This document shows, in pieces, positions 36,975-49,500 of a stretch of DNA of 64,000 nucleotides; position 1 is the first letter of the stretch, and each line of letters starts with the position of its first letter. The translations under genes were made by a program, and so were the position numbers. The stretch covers positions 62,001-126,000 of the forward strand of contig WBMZ01010856.1 of assembly GCA_013400975.1 (NCBI GenBank), written 5' to 3'. Origin of the DNA: Atrichornis clamosus (taxonomy: Eukaryota > Chordata > Aves > Passeriformes > Menuridae). The notes under the pieces are model-generated. The model saw only the letters and a program-made list of their open reading frames with translations, had not been told where the DNA came from and made no database searches.

Positions 36975-37989
36975 CCCTTTTCTCACTTCTTTTTTTTTTC
37001 CAGCAAGGCATTTTCACGTTTCTGTCACTGCTTGTCCCTGTAAATCTCTAGCCAAACATTTCCACAGCAAATGCTCTCCTAACACATAATTTATGGGCAT
37101 TTCCTTGGCTTGCTGCTGAAGCATTTAAACTTCCAGGCCTGCTATTTTGAATCACTCCTTTATTGCACCTTGCATGGGGGGTTACCGAATGACTTTACAA
37201 TACAGGGAAATTGTAAAGAGGACAGGGCACAGGAGCATGCAGAAGCACTACGATTTGCACGATTCATGGTCACATATTAATGTAAAAACTGTGTGTTTGT
37301 GTGTGCGTGTGTGTTGTGATCCAGATCCTCTTTTGACAAAGGAATTCCCTTCTCCACACCTGGAGCACATTAGTTCTGCTCCCTGCCCCTCCGTGAGAAA
37401 GTCCCATCCCTCTTGTGGAAAACCAGTGTTTTGCATATGGTTTTTGCTAATGGTGTGGCCTTGTACAAAACCACTACTCAACAACTGGATAGAAGCAGTT
37501 TGAAATACTGGTTAGAGGAGTAGAGAGACAATTCACGAGGGGCAAGAATCACGTTTGCCCAAATCTGAGTAATGCTGAATTATGTGAGCTGGTAGGTTGG
37601 CACTTACTTGCCTGTATTAAATAACAAGTTATAGCCATGGCACGTTCATGAACAGCATACAAAGGTCTTCATTGCCCTGAGCAGCAAGAATAGTGTTATT
37701 CTTTCTCCCCCTTCTTCCACCCCTAAACCTTTAGCCGTGGCTCCCCACTACCTCTTGTTTTTTTGCTCTCGACTTGCTTAGGATGGTTCTCTGCTCCATC
37801 TACACAAGATTTTGTTGCTCCCAATAAAGGATAATCCCTCACGTTTCATGGAGAAATGAGGAAATGCTGCTCAGGTTTGACATTAGACAGTTTGGGTGAT
37901 GGGAGAGAGCAGCCTTGTTGAGCACATCCAAACAAAACCTTTTTGAAAGAAGCATTGACTTAACTATGTAGTCTATTGCTGATAATGGA
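36975..37989. other. Non-coding stretch with strong polypyrimidine-AG tract
   Basis: A run of 11 T with C-rich flanks ends in CCAG (AG at 37002-37003), an excellent splice-acceptor consensus. The downstream sequence is open in one frame to 37089 but has no recognisable product or good donor. A GT-rich tract occurs at about 37290-37318. The 118-codon frame 37147-37503 (plus) partly translates that tract. Confidence 0.45.
37290..37318 (+). repeat. Imperfect (GT)n microsatellite
   Basis: Mostly alternating GT with a few interruptions (TTTGTGTGTGCGTGTGTG). Confidence 0.8.
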
Positions 37990-38190
37990 TGGCTGCCTGT
38001 TTCCTGTTGGGAATATTTAATATATCTGCTTTAAGGCTGCATGGGGACTTGAGGTTGGCTGGTCCTATTAATAATGCATGGGATGGCTGGATTTAAGTAA
38101 TTATTATGCACAGAGTATAGTGCAGTGACATATTGGTGCAGAAAACGATTCCTTTAATAGGCTTGTTCCTTTTGGCTAGATCCCTGAGAT
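37990..38190. promoter_or_regulatory. Candidate conserved non-coding element
   Basis: No repeats and no open frame. Dense in homeodomain and POU-like words: CTATTAATAATGCATG at about 38066-38080, and TAATTA at 38098-38103 followed by TTATGCA. Inferred from texture only. Confidence 0.22.
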
Positions 38191-38559
38191 AACCAGTTTG
38201 TTTGTTTGACAGGTTTATACCTTTCTCTCCTCCTCAATTTTGCGTTAAAAAGGAACACTTTTGCTGAGCAACTGCACAGTGTTCAAGAAATCTCAGAGCT
38301 TTCAAGGGTAATGGGGTGGTGGGGCACTGCCCTGGGCACTGACTTGTATTGGAGCCCCTGCCTTGCAAGCTCCCGAATATAGCAAGGAACCTAAAAACCT
38401 GAATTAAATTAAAAGAACAAACTTTTCAATTGCTAGAGTGGGAGGAAGTAAGAAAAAGTGAAAATTGAGGATCTAAGCAGGAACAGAGTTGGGATTCTTC
38501 ACACTGGGATTCTCATGGGTGATTGTGGACATGGGTATAGCCCAGTCTGAAGCAGGGTA

Positions 38560-38860
38560 GTTTCTTTATCTGCAGGTTTTGTGAGCACTTTGCTGCTCTA
38601 TTTAATCACAAGCTGCTGCCTTTGGGAGACAGCTATGTCTAGGAAGGGTGTGATTACTGAGTAATCATTCAACAATTTTCTTTGAATTAGCCAAGCTGAA
38701 GTGGCTTATAAACAGAAGATCTTCTAGAGACTGATCATTAAAGAAATTTCTATCTGCTTGAGCATTGACACTAGTCTCACCACTGTGGGGGGAGGAATTG
38801 ATCAGGAATTCATTTTAGACTGCACAAAGCTCTTCCATTTTGGTTTCTCTTGCAAGATAT
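38560..38860. promoter_or_regulatory. Candidate conserved non-coding element with bZIP-like dyad
   Basis: Unique-looking AT-leaning sequence containing the dyad TGATTAC-TGA-GTAATCA (38651-38667), a 7-bp perfect inverted repeat reminiscent of dimeric bZIP or homeodomain sites. No coding potential. Its regulatory status is a guess. Confidence 0.2.
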
Positions 38861-39369
38861 TATTTTTGTTCAGGACATAACTTTCTTTGCTAAATATAAC
38901 AGGAGATCAAGAGCACAGGCTCATTTGACAGCTCCTGATATGACACGAAGTCTCCAGATAGAGCAGCTTTTGATTCCTACTCCTATGTGTTGCCTTCATC
39001 ATCAGTTGGAGCACTTTATCTAGAGAAGAGGAGCTGGGAATCCCAAGCCAGTTTGTTGCAATCTGGCAATCTAACTCTCAGCAGCTTGTAATTTTTTTTT
39101 TTCCAGACAACATTTTCATGCTAGATACACCAAAAGCCCCACAGCGTGTTTAATTGAAGATATGATAATTGTATGTTACTTTGCTGCAGCTGTTTAAAAG
39201 TAAAAAGGAAAAAAAAATCTATTAAGGCTATCTGAATTACATCACAGGAAAAAGTCTAATTTTTGTTATATATGCCATCCCAGGGCTGAGCCAAATTTCA
39301 GCTTTCATAGTTCAGCTGAGGGTTGTTACTTGAGTTTTTTTACTCATTTTCTGCGTACTTCAGAAAGTA

Positions 39370-39397
39370 GTTTGCTTGACTACTGAGTCAAGCAAAC
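39370..39397. repeat. Perfect 12-bp-arm inverted repeat containing an AP-1 site
   Basis: GTTTGCTTGACT (39370-39381) and its exact reverse complement (39386-39397) are separated by ACTG. The right junction contains TGAGTCA (39384-39390), the exact AP-1/TRE heptamer. It is the longest perfect short-loop hairpin I found in the window. Confidence 0.85.
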
Positions 39398-42300
39398 AAA
39401 GTGCTTTATTTCTTTTGAACTTTAGATTGGTGGCATCTTGAGTATTTCTACTTCAAAGCCAAGTCCCTGTGAAAGGGTCAGGAGCTGGGGACTGGCAGTA
39501 GTGCCTGGATCTTTCAGCTGACCACCCAGGGAGCCAGGCTGCTTCTGCCCTTGCGGTGAGACATGGAGAGGTGTGGTGTGTACTTCCCTGAGCACTGGTG
39601 TTGTGCTGTCCTCTTTCCCCACCTTCCTGACTATTCTGTTGGTGAATCTGTTCCTGTTCCATTTTTTTGATCAGGCAGGAAACGAGTGGGTTGGTTGGGG
39701 AAAGGCTTTGCAGGAAGAATCCAGCCAGGGAGCTCTCGGTGCCGTCACACCCATTGGACAAGTGAAGGCATCTTGGAAAGTGCAAAGGTGAGACACCTGG
39801 GGACACTGAATGGCCCCAGCTTTCCCTGGAGTCAGCAGGTTTAAGATCACTTATTCCAAAGTCTCGGTCTAGATACAGCCTCATTGAGAGGTGTCCTGCA
39901 GAGAGAGACCTCAGCTTCAGCTTCTCATAATGGGAGCTTACTGCAAACCATGAATTCTTTTGTTTGAACAGCAGGACATGCCCTCAAACTCTCTTATATC
40001 CCCTTAATAAGGACAAAATGACTACAGCCTCAGAGCGCCACATCAGTAAGTGATAAAACCCTGTGTATATGTGACTCTTTTAATAGGCAATTTGTTCTAA
40101 TAGTGGAGATTGTTGATAATAAACAGTAACTTTAAGGGTTTTGTCCTGTTGCATCTAGTCAGAAGAGTTTAGCTCCCATTCCCTCATTTATCAAACTACT
40201 TTTATGCCCAATATACAGCTACTGGACACAGACTGAAAGTTTTTATGTTATTGGCATGAGCAGTGAACCTGCTAGATGTGTGTTTCACAGGATTAAGATG
40301 CACATGTATGATACAAGTGCATTTTGTTTATCCCAAGTCTTCAGGAATAAACTAGAACGGAATTTAACTCTGACCAGATTGCCTGGGGGAGTAATATCCA
40401 CTGATCTCTCAGTGACTTTACGTAGAAGGGGTTTCAGCCACTTGCTCAGGGGTGTTTTCCACCCTCACCAGACGCTGACAACTCCTCCCCAAGCATTTCA
40501 TAGCGTGCCTGCAGCAGCTGTGTTGAGGTAGCTCTGACCTGGCCCCAGGGATTGCACACCCAGAAGCAGGTGAAGCACACGGGTGTGTACCTGGAGAGCA
40601 TCTTGCAATCCGGTTTGATTTGGAAGGAAAGCAGTTCTTGCGTTTAGAGACTGCTCTGTGATGCACAACAAAGTGTGGTAAGGAAGGATGGGGGTGGGGA
40701 GATTTGCTTCCGAAGCATACCCCTGCTCCGAACTGAAATGCTAATGCAGAAGCATCAGTTGTGTCTTGAAATGATTCAGGCAGCCCCAAAATGAAAGAGA
40801 ATCCCCCGTGTACGTGGCCAGCTGCTACCTTTTACCGGGAATAGGATTTATATTGCATCTGCTTTATTTATTTGCATGCTGCTTATTCTTTGTGCTCAAG
40901 GACATGCTGCCCTTCCTTACAAATGGGTGTCCAGACTGGCTTGGAATTTTTAAGGGGTGGGGTCTGCTTTGTTATGACCACAAGAAAATGTGTTTTGTGT
41001 CCAGAACAATGACTATTAGAAGGAGATGTTTGAGGGAAATGTTCAAAACATTCTTCTCAGTGACAATGAAGTGCAGTGAAGTAGAATGTTAAAGTATGAA
41101 CCTTCTTGAGTGAATTACAGTCTTGGGGTTTGGTATTTGTTGGTTTGGTTTTTTTGGTTTGTTTTCTTTTTCTTCCCTGTAAAGATGGAAAATAGGCCTT
41201 CCTCTCATCCATTATAAGTTCCTAAAATGACAGACATTCCTATGGGATTAAAAGCACACTTAATCAGAGATCACTAAAAAATTTTATGGCAATCCCTAAG
41301 GAATAACTCTTCTGAATAGAGGTTGCTTTTAGACCAGCATTGTGTGACAAATCAGCCTTGGGGATTGTTTGCAAAGGCATTACAGTGATACTTTTCTAGC
41401 CACTTGCATTAAATTTTGTGCCCATGGAAAACAAACACCCTGGCTCGGTTTTGCTGGTTTTAATATAATCTTTAAAAGTAACAACTCAAGTGTACTGGAT
41501 CTGAACTGCTGCTCCAGGGTTGATGTGGGGCTGGAGAAGCTGGAATTGCATTGAACCTCATTCTTCAGTGTTTGTGGGTTTTGTGCTGGGGTTTGATTGG
41601 GGTTTTTTACTATATCAACAAAGGAGCTAATAAATTCCTTGGCTTTGACCCTTACCTGTGTGCCCTATGGCTCCTCAAGTAGCTGCTGAGCAGGAATTGA
41701 TGAACTTGTGCTGACTCCCATTTCCTAAGCATAGGCACAAAGCCCTGTGCACTGAGGGGACAAAACCAGGACTTTGCCCCTGCTGCCATCCAGTCACATC
41801 ACTATGAACCCCAGCAATTTAATAGTACTGCTACATCAGCTGCTGTTCCTCGGTTCTGGGACACTGGCTGATATACAGAGTAGCCCTGAGGAAGATTTAC
41901 AGTGATATCCACCCAGGGCAGTGCTGCTGAGCCATCATCCTTCAAGAGAAAGGATTTTTTTATTTTTTAAGGGCAGCTCTTAAATAAGTGGCTCTTCTCA
42001 CTTGGCTCCATTTTCTCCAGTGCTAAAATGCAAGTGTCTCTCTTTCTAACCTGATGTGCTGTAGGGAGTGGAAAGCATTTTCGAGATGAAATGGAAATCT
42101 TGCAAAACATGCTGAGATTTCCCCAGAGGACCTTACAATAGAGTGCTAATACCAGGCAAGAAATCCCTAAACCCGTGACTTGTGATACCCTGTCCTGTTT
42201 TATAGTCACTTTGCAGAGTCTCATTCAATACTTTTTGCCATCAAGGATTGCCTAGACAAGGATTTGCAGAGAGATTTATGCCCTACAAAGCATCTCAAAT

Positions 42301-42666
42301 CACCTTTCTTTTCACCAGTTATTAAAAGCTGGGTGACAAAATGTTTCAAAGTTAATTTTCCCCCCAAATTACTTTGGGAATTGTTTTGAAAGTTTGGAGG
42401 TGTACTGAGCAAAGCCTGAGCCACCAGAGAAATCTCATGCCTAAAGGCTCATGGAATAAAAACAGAGCAAAAGTTACAAGAAACTTTTTTCTTAGGACAA
42501 TACTGTGACCTTTGATTTTTAAAGTAACTTTCGAAAAGGAAGCTGTGCTCTGAATTACTTAAACTGTCTTCTTGCCTCTGTCCTGGCTTAGTCAAAAGCC
42601 AAAGCATGCTCTGATGTTGGCAGCCTAACAAAAGTAATACTTTTTGAGGATGATTTGTTCTTGCCC

Positions 42667-42683
42667 TTTTTTTTTTTTTTTTT
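42667..42683 (+). repeat. T17 homopolymer
   Basis: Seventeen uninterrupted T. It is too far from any recognisable retroposon to be called a poly-A tail with confidence. Confidence 0.85.
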
Positions 42684-43490
42684 AGTGTATTAGGCACAAA
42701 TAACCTCTCAATCAAGGTTAGTACATGGACATCCTTTGGTTTGGCCATCTTTGTAGAGGATTGTATTAAGAGTAGTGTCAGATATGAATTATCTTGCATT
42801 TTTTTGCTGTCCCTCTTGCTTCCAGTGAAGGAATACACCCTTCACCTTTTCTAGTAGATAAAGGATTAGCATAAAAAAGTACAGAGTCCCCAGAGCCAAG
42901 GCATCTCTCTAATCTTTGTCTGCTCAGGGGGAGATGGAGCCTGCTGGCGTGGACATGCTTTTTGCCCCTGGGTTCAGTGCCCATCTGGCTGAGAACCAGC
43001 TGCAAACCTGCTCCAGCCCTTGCAGCTGAGCCTCTGTTCTCTCTTCCTGGAAAACCCGTTTCTTTTGAATCCACCTCAAATCCCCAGGACTCACAGAGCC
43101 CACCCTTCCCTGGTTTAGCAGATGGAGTTACCTCTGATAAGCTCTTTGGCAAATCATCCTCTCTGCAATCCTTAGGGGATAATCACCTCTTTGCAGCGGT
43201 TGTCACTCTTTCATTGACCCAACTGTTGTATTTTGAAACTCTCCTATATTTAAAGAAAAGTTTCTAGAACAGATTTTAATACCATGGCATATATAGTCTA
43301 AAATTTGAAATGCTGATAGAGAACCACACAACAAAGGATAGAAATCAGAACCAATTTTATCTGCTTTAAGCAGTGGCTTTTGTGTGTACTCATTACAGTC
43401 ATTTTAGATTTTCACTTTCCTTGTTTTGCAACAGTACCAAATAAAAGAGGACCTCAGCTCACTCCGAGAATTGTGCACTAGGGTGTCCTG

Positions 43491-43528
43491 GTGGTACTAA
43501 ATATTAGTACCACAGTGCTGTCAGCACT
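43491..43528. repeat. Two abutting perfect inverted repeats
   Basis: GTGGTACTAA (43491-43500), loop ATA, then the exact reverse complement (43504-43513). It is immediately followed by AGTGCTG-T-CAGCACT (43514-43528), a second dyad with 7-bp complementarity. The two dyads touch without a spacer. Confidence 0.8.
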
Positions 43529-46500
43529 AGTTTGTGGTGCATACCTGAGTGAACTGCAGCTACATGATCAGGTCCCAGTAGATTTAAAATCCCCTGCCTG
43601 TGTGTAGCTGCAGGTAAGAACCACTCATGTGCAGGGAACAAATATGCTGTTCTCTTTTGTGAACTTGGGCTGTTTAGGGACAAGGCATCATTTATTTATC
43701 TTTGCAAATCAATTACCTGTTTTATGCTTTAAAAAAAAAAACCAGTAACTTGTGAGTTTTGGAGTATAATTACAGAAATTACTCTTTGCTGTCCTTGGGG
43801 TAGCCAGCTGTGGAGAGGATTTCTTCCATGGGGGAGTGCTTTGCTGGGAGAGCTTGGTCTGCTCTGTGCAGCAGAGGAGCTGCTTCATGAAAGGAGATTT
43901 ATCTGTCTTTATACTGCACTCAGAGGTGTCCTGATGCCTGTTTCTATGCCACTGGTTCAAACTGGCTTCGAGGCAGAGGATGAAAAGAGTTTGGGTTTTT
44001 TGATGGGGAGGTAAGGGACATAAATGTTGTCAAGCTGAGAGCAGGGGGAACAACCACCCCACAAACTAGTAAGTGCTACCAAAGCTGCCGATGCCTAGGA
44101 AGTTTATTTGAATTCCTTGGGGTTTTTTTCCCTCTAATAAACTAAGATAGAGATGCCTGTATGAGAAAAGAAATATGAGAGAATTAGCCCTGCAGGAAGA
44201 GGGAATTTGTGCCCTTAAGCTGGGTCTTGTGCTCTGTGTCAGCACACAGCGGCCCCTGCGCCCTCGTCCCTGCTGCTGCATCCAGCCCACACTGGGGTTT
44301 GTCTTGCTGGAAGCTGATGGGGCTTGCACTTGTTCATCCTCTGATTGCAACTTGGTCAATAAAGGCTGAATGCTGAAGGAGAGACACCAAAGGGTTCTTG
44401 CTTTATGCTTGGAGTGGAACTAGATGTGACCCAGCAACTGCTCTATGTGTTTAGAAGTTAGAGGGTGTGGACTAGACTTTCTTACTTCATGTATTTTTCA
44501 AACTCTTGATGGTTACTTCTGTAAGGACTGTCAAAATTCTCTGTTAGGAGAGGGAAAGGTTTCTGATGATTGTTGTAAGAAAGATTTGGAAATACCATTT
44601 TTTAGTGCTCATAATCAGCAGGTACAGACCTATTCAGTACAGATGAATTGAACTGTTCAGGTTGCACAGAGAAGAGAAGAAACAAGGAACTGTTATTTTG
44701 GTCAGGACACTTTTCTTGAAAAGTAGGGATGACTCAGTTTCCATTTTTACCTTCTGAAATACAAACTAGCCTTTCTTAAGGAGAGCTTGGGAATTGGATT
44801 GCCACACCTTTGGCAGAGACCAAGACTTCCCAAGAGGCTATCTGAGGTCTTGTTCATAAAGCTGGTATTTTCTACCCCTAACCCTCAGTTTTAATAGCCA
44901 TGCATCTGAGCACCTCTGTGATGAAGCCTTGCCTCGGTGTGGCTGTGGAGTGGAGCTCAGGAAGGGCTGCTTTCTTTGAGGTGACTGATAGCATCCACCA
45001 AAATATTTGTAAAATATTTTAACTGGCAGAAAGTTCAAATTCTTTTTTAAATAGCCATCCCCAGACCCCAGCAGTCTTCTGCACTCTGGATGTGCTGTAC
45101 CAGGGCTGTTTGTTCCCTCAGTTCTTGATGTCTGGATAATGCTTGTCCTTGAACATAAGGTAAAACTCCCCTGCTTTTAAGCTGTCTGCAAGCCCTGCTT
45201 TGAACAATAGATTTCATACAGAATTAAGATTTATCAGACACAAGAATTTCTGTTTGAGCAGTGCATTCAGAGCTCTACTCTGTTCCCTTCCCTTGACCAG
45301 GGGAAGTCATCTCTTCTTTAACTTCTTGCTGTAAAAGCAAACTCACTTAAACTGCACGCTGTTTAAAAGGTTCTTTAAAGTTGTTATACCACTGAAAAAA
45401 TCAGACAGTGTCCAGACCTGAATAACATGCCTTTTTTTTTTTCTTTCGCTCAGACCTTTTAATAAAATCTTCAAGATTTCTTAACATGGTCTTATTTACC
45501 ATTATTTTCATCAAACTTTTGACTTTAAAAATATCCTCTACATTTTCAGGGAAAAAATTACAGCCAGGGATTGTCAAAACAAAATATTCTGAACTGTTCT
45601 ATTCCCTAAAAGCTTTGAAGGTTCTTCTTTCTTCTTTTTTTTTTCCTACAGCTTGACTGTGATTAATTTTTAAAGGCCAGGGGAACTCTGAGGAGAAAGC
45701 TTGAGCCCTCAGATAGAAACATCTACATTAGCAGTATTTGAGAGCTGTGATCTGAGAGGAATGGTTTAAATTCTGTGTAGGGTAAAAAAGTGATGCATTC
45801 CCAACCGTACTCTGTACAGCATGTGACAAACCTATTGCTGAGGTTTTAACACTGCCTGATGTTGTGTTAGTCCTTGTGGAATGAGAGCCAGTGGCTGTGG
45901 TCCCTGCTGCTGTACAAAACAAGGCTAAAGCTGGTGGTAGAAAATGTGACCCTGAGTGTGCAGAAGTGCCTGCTGGAATTCTGAGTGTCTCACGGCTTGA
46001 GCCTTTCACAAGCGCTTACAACCCCTCTGAGAAGTGATTAGGGAGCAGAATTCCAGAGTTGCAGTGAGTTCCCAAGGTCCTGGCAAGGAGACTCTATGGA
46101 TGAGGGGGCAAACTGAGGTCTGAACTTTCCCTAACCAAATTCTGGCACTGTGCTGCTTTGCCTGGAGGTGCCTGTGGCTCGCTGCAAGTTTTAGTTCCTG
46201 AATTTTTGTGGGTTTTGGTGTGTTTTTTTTCCCCTTTATTCCTCCAGTCAAATCTGGGATGTTAAAGGATTATACTTTCATATGTCTGCAGATGCCAATG
46301 GTAGGAGAAGGGATGAAATTAATGAGGATTTCTTCGGCAGATGGAGACCTGTAGCACAGAGAGCCTTTCTTAGAATGGTGTTGTGGGAAACCCTGGTGCT
46401 GAGTCCCCGCTGCTCAGATGTGGTTTGTTGTGCCGGGGCCAGGGCTTGTGCTGCCTCTAATGGCTCCAGAAATTGGGCAGCTCTATTCACTTCATTAGTG

Positions 46501-49500
46501 AGGGCTGGGGGAAGCCTCGCCTTCACCTGGCACCCTCTGCCTTCTCAGCCTCTGCCCTCCCTTCCATCTGCCTGCTTTCCTCTAGATGGCATTGCAGGAG
46601 AAAGGGAATCCAGATGGAAAAGGAGTTTTCTTTTTTTTTTTTACTGCTGGAGGAGTTGCAGGAACCGCTTTGCATTTTGATGGTGCTCGATTATCTTATC
46701 CACTAGACTAGCACATACAATATTAATACCTCCCCTGTCAATCTCAAACAGGATGCAGATAAGTATTTCTTCTGAGCGGTTTTATTGATTGGGTTTTCAT
46801 CTAAACAGTCTTTCCAGCTTTTTTTTTTTCTTTGTCTGGGTGATTTAACTATATTTTCTCAGGATATTTGTGTTTGTGCAGAAAAAACAAAAGTGTGGTT
46901 TTTGCTGTAAAAAGACCAGTGGAAAATTGGGGGGAAAAAAAAACCAAAACCACCTTGTCCTTCTCACTTATCTCCTGGGTTTTTCTTTTTTTTATCTAAC
47001 TCACTGCGATTGCAGAAACAATTTATTCTGCTCTATTTTTTCTGGTTTGTTTTTCTCCTGCATTTGAAAGTACTATCTGCATAATCAATTTCTCTCTCTT
47101 TCACTGTAGTAATTCCTCTTTTTATGGGATGTTCAGGCAAGCTGAAAAAAAAAAAGGGAAATTACTTCTAAGACTGCCCACACTGGCTGTGGGACTGAGA
47201 TGCAGATTTTTATCTGGGGAATTCAGTTATCATCCTGTAGTCCTCTTAAAGTGTAGCTCACTCTCCAAATATTTTCTTTTTAAGAGGTTTCGGGAACCAA
47301 GGCCTATGAGCACTTCTGTACTGACACAGACAAGTGGTACAAGCTTGTTTGCCAAGTGAGCAGGCTGCTGTCGCCAGGCGGGTTGAATTTTCTTTCCTCA
47401 ATTGTACAATTAGGAGCTAGTTACTGCTGATCCCTGTTCCTCCAAGAGCTAAAACCTATATTCTGACTTCCAGCCCAAGTGCATTCAACCACTGTTTCAT
47501 ACAGCATTCTCTTTTAGCTCCAATAGTTCTTCCTTTCTTACTGTTTAATCCTGAAGCAAAGGGATTGCATCCCCTCTTAGCCTTCATTTTGACAGGCTAA
47601 ATCAATCCAGTGTGTTTAGTTTTCTTAACGCTGTCTTTCCATTATTTAAATCATGCCAAGAGTCCTCCTCCTGCCCACTTCTAGAATGAGTTAATTTTTC
47701 CTAAATTGTGCTTGAACTACGTACATCTTCTTGGATAAATACCTTGCAGTGATTTGTACCTAGCAGTGCTGCACTTCCAGGGGCTGGCTCTGCTCTGAAG
47801 CAGTCTGGGAGCACAGTGACCTTCTTTTGTGGCTTCATTATGAAAATTCAGTTGTCATAGGAGCCACATCTTTTCCTCCTCAGACATTTCCAACTACAAG
47901 CATGTAGCTTATAATGAAAATTCAGGTTTTATTCCAAAACGAATCTATTTTTGTTTTAAATTTAAATACCACTTCCATTAATTTAGTAGTCGATGTCATC
48001 CATACTCACATGGTACTGCAGTCCTCTGCTAAAACCTGTCTTGTTAAAGCCAACAAAGTTGGTGCCATTTGAAAACGTCTTCTATGTCCACCTGTTCTCA
48101 TGGTTAGGAAGTAATTGTGAAGGGTAGGCTGGGAAGTGACCATTGCAAATGCAACCTACTGCTCTGGTAAAGGACCTAGAGCACAGGTCTCCTGGCAGCA
48201 AAGGATGTTGGGTCAAATTAAAGCCCCTGTAGTCAATACAGGTCGTGTTTCAGTCTGCTCTCCACTCACAACGCACTTTGCTTCAAAATCTGTTCTAAGC
48301 ACTAGAAGGCTCCTGAAGCCAGCCTAATAGATCTCTCTTCATTAGTAAATTAGTGTGGTTTTCCTCATCGTTTCTTAAATATAGACACTCTTCTACAGCT
48401 ATAAGGTTACATCTGCAAACTCAGGAGCTATTAAAAGTTCTTGTTATAGGAGCTGCATCTTTTTCTGACACTGCTTTTGGGAGGGGTGACTGTAACACTA
48501 GAATATCAAGATTTTTATTTTAGAGCCATTTTAGCTGTGGTGATTTTTTTTTTCATCTCCCTGCCACCCATTACCCTTTCCATGTGCTTTGCGTGGTCAG
48601 GCTGTGTTTACAAGATTATTTTCTCCTTGGTATCCAGGCATATATAGATTATAAACCTTTAATTTGAATAATAAAACTTTTATGAAGAGTAATATTTTTT
48701 ATTCACATTAAAAAAGGACAGTAAGACTCATCTAAAGGCATTTTTGAGATGATGTTTTTACAATCTCTTCAGGTCCTAATCTGTGTGCTCTGAGCATAAA
48801 TAAATCAATGTCACTTCAACTGCCTTATTGTGTCCAGGGTGAAAAGCAGTTAAATATTTTTGGGACTTGGCAATCTTTTCTGTTAAGGAGGCTTTGTGTG
48901 TATGTATGAGAACTGCATATTCTGAATAGTCCCAGACGCAGGAGGTCAGACAGACTTCACTGAGTGGCTGCTGCTCTGCAGAGAGGTTCTCTTGCCTGAG
49001 GGAAGTGCATGAAAATATATCTGCCTGCATCTACCCTTGTGAGTCTGTTCTGTTCCCTGAGTGGTGGCAAGTCGGTAACAACAGAACCACTGTGTGTTTT
49101 GTGTGTGGGGCGGGTAGCTCGGCCCCCCAGGTGCCCCCAGTGACGGCTCCTTTCACACTCTGGTGTGCCCAGGGTGTGCAAAGGTGGATGGACGAGTGCT
49201 CCAGGCTGGCGCTGCTGTGCCAGCCCTGAGGGCCAGCGTGCCTGGGGCTTGCTGTGCCCCTGTCCTGGAAGCCACACATTACTGCATGTGGGAATATTAA
49301 TGTGCTTGGACCAGGTGCAATGCCCTGGGGCTTTGGAAGAGGAGAGCCTGGGGAGAGTGAAATCTTTGTGAAATTGAGTATTGATTCCTCTTGCTTGGAG
49401 AGCTTTAAAAGTCTAGCCTTAACTCAGGGCCCTAAGACTTTAAGGATATCACAAATTATTCATGTGCATTCCACTAAAGGGAATTTTTTTATCAGTTTAA

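Larger units (their letters stand above)
38861..43490. other. Non-coding stretch, no supported gene
   Basis: T-tracts occur at 39092-39102 (followed by CCAG, acceptor-like) and 42667-42683 (17 T). A T/G-rich segment lies at about 41135-41175 and an octamer ATTTGCAT at 40870-40877. The longest frame, 143 codons (39453-39884, minus), overlaps three other frames in a GC-richer patch and has no recognisable domain. Confidence 0.5.

Noticed and set aside
37004..37089. Terminal coding exon after the acceptor at 37003
   Set aside because: The open frame is short, the peptide unrecognisable, and no upstream exon is evident.
39453..39884. 143-codon minus-strand open frame
   Set aside because: Overlapped by three other open frames; composition is Ser/Gln/Gly-rich with no motif.
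44715..44760. MIR-like piece (GACTCAGTTTCCATTTTTACC)
   Set aside because: Only about 20 bases resemble the MIR 'CTCAGTTTCC' block, with no flanking support.
45629..45800. Exon behind the strong polypyrimidine-CAG at 45651
   Set aside because: The acceptor is excellent, but no good donor or meaningful frame follows. T-rich tracts ending in CAG recur here by chance.
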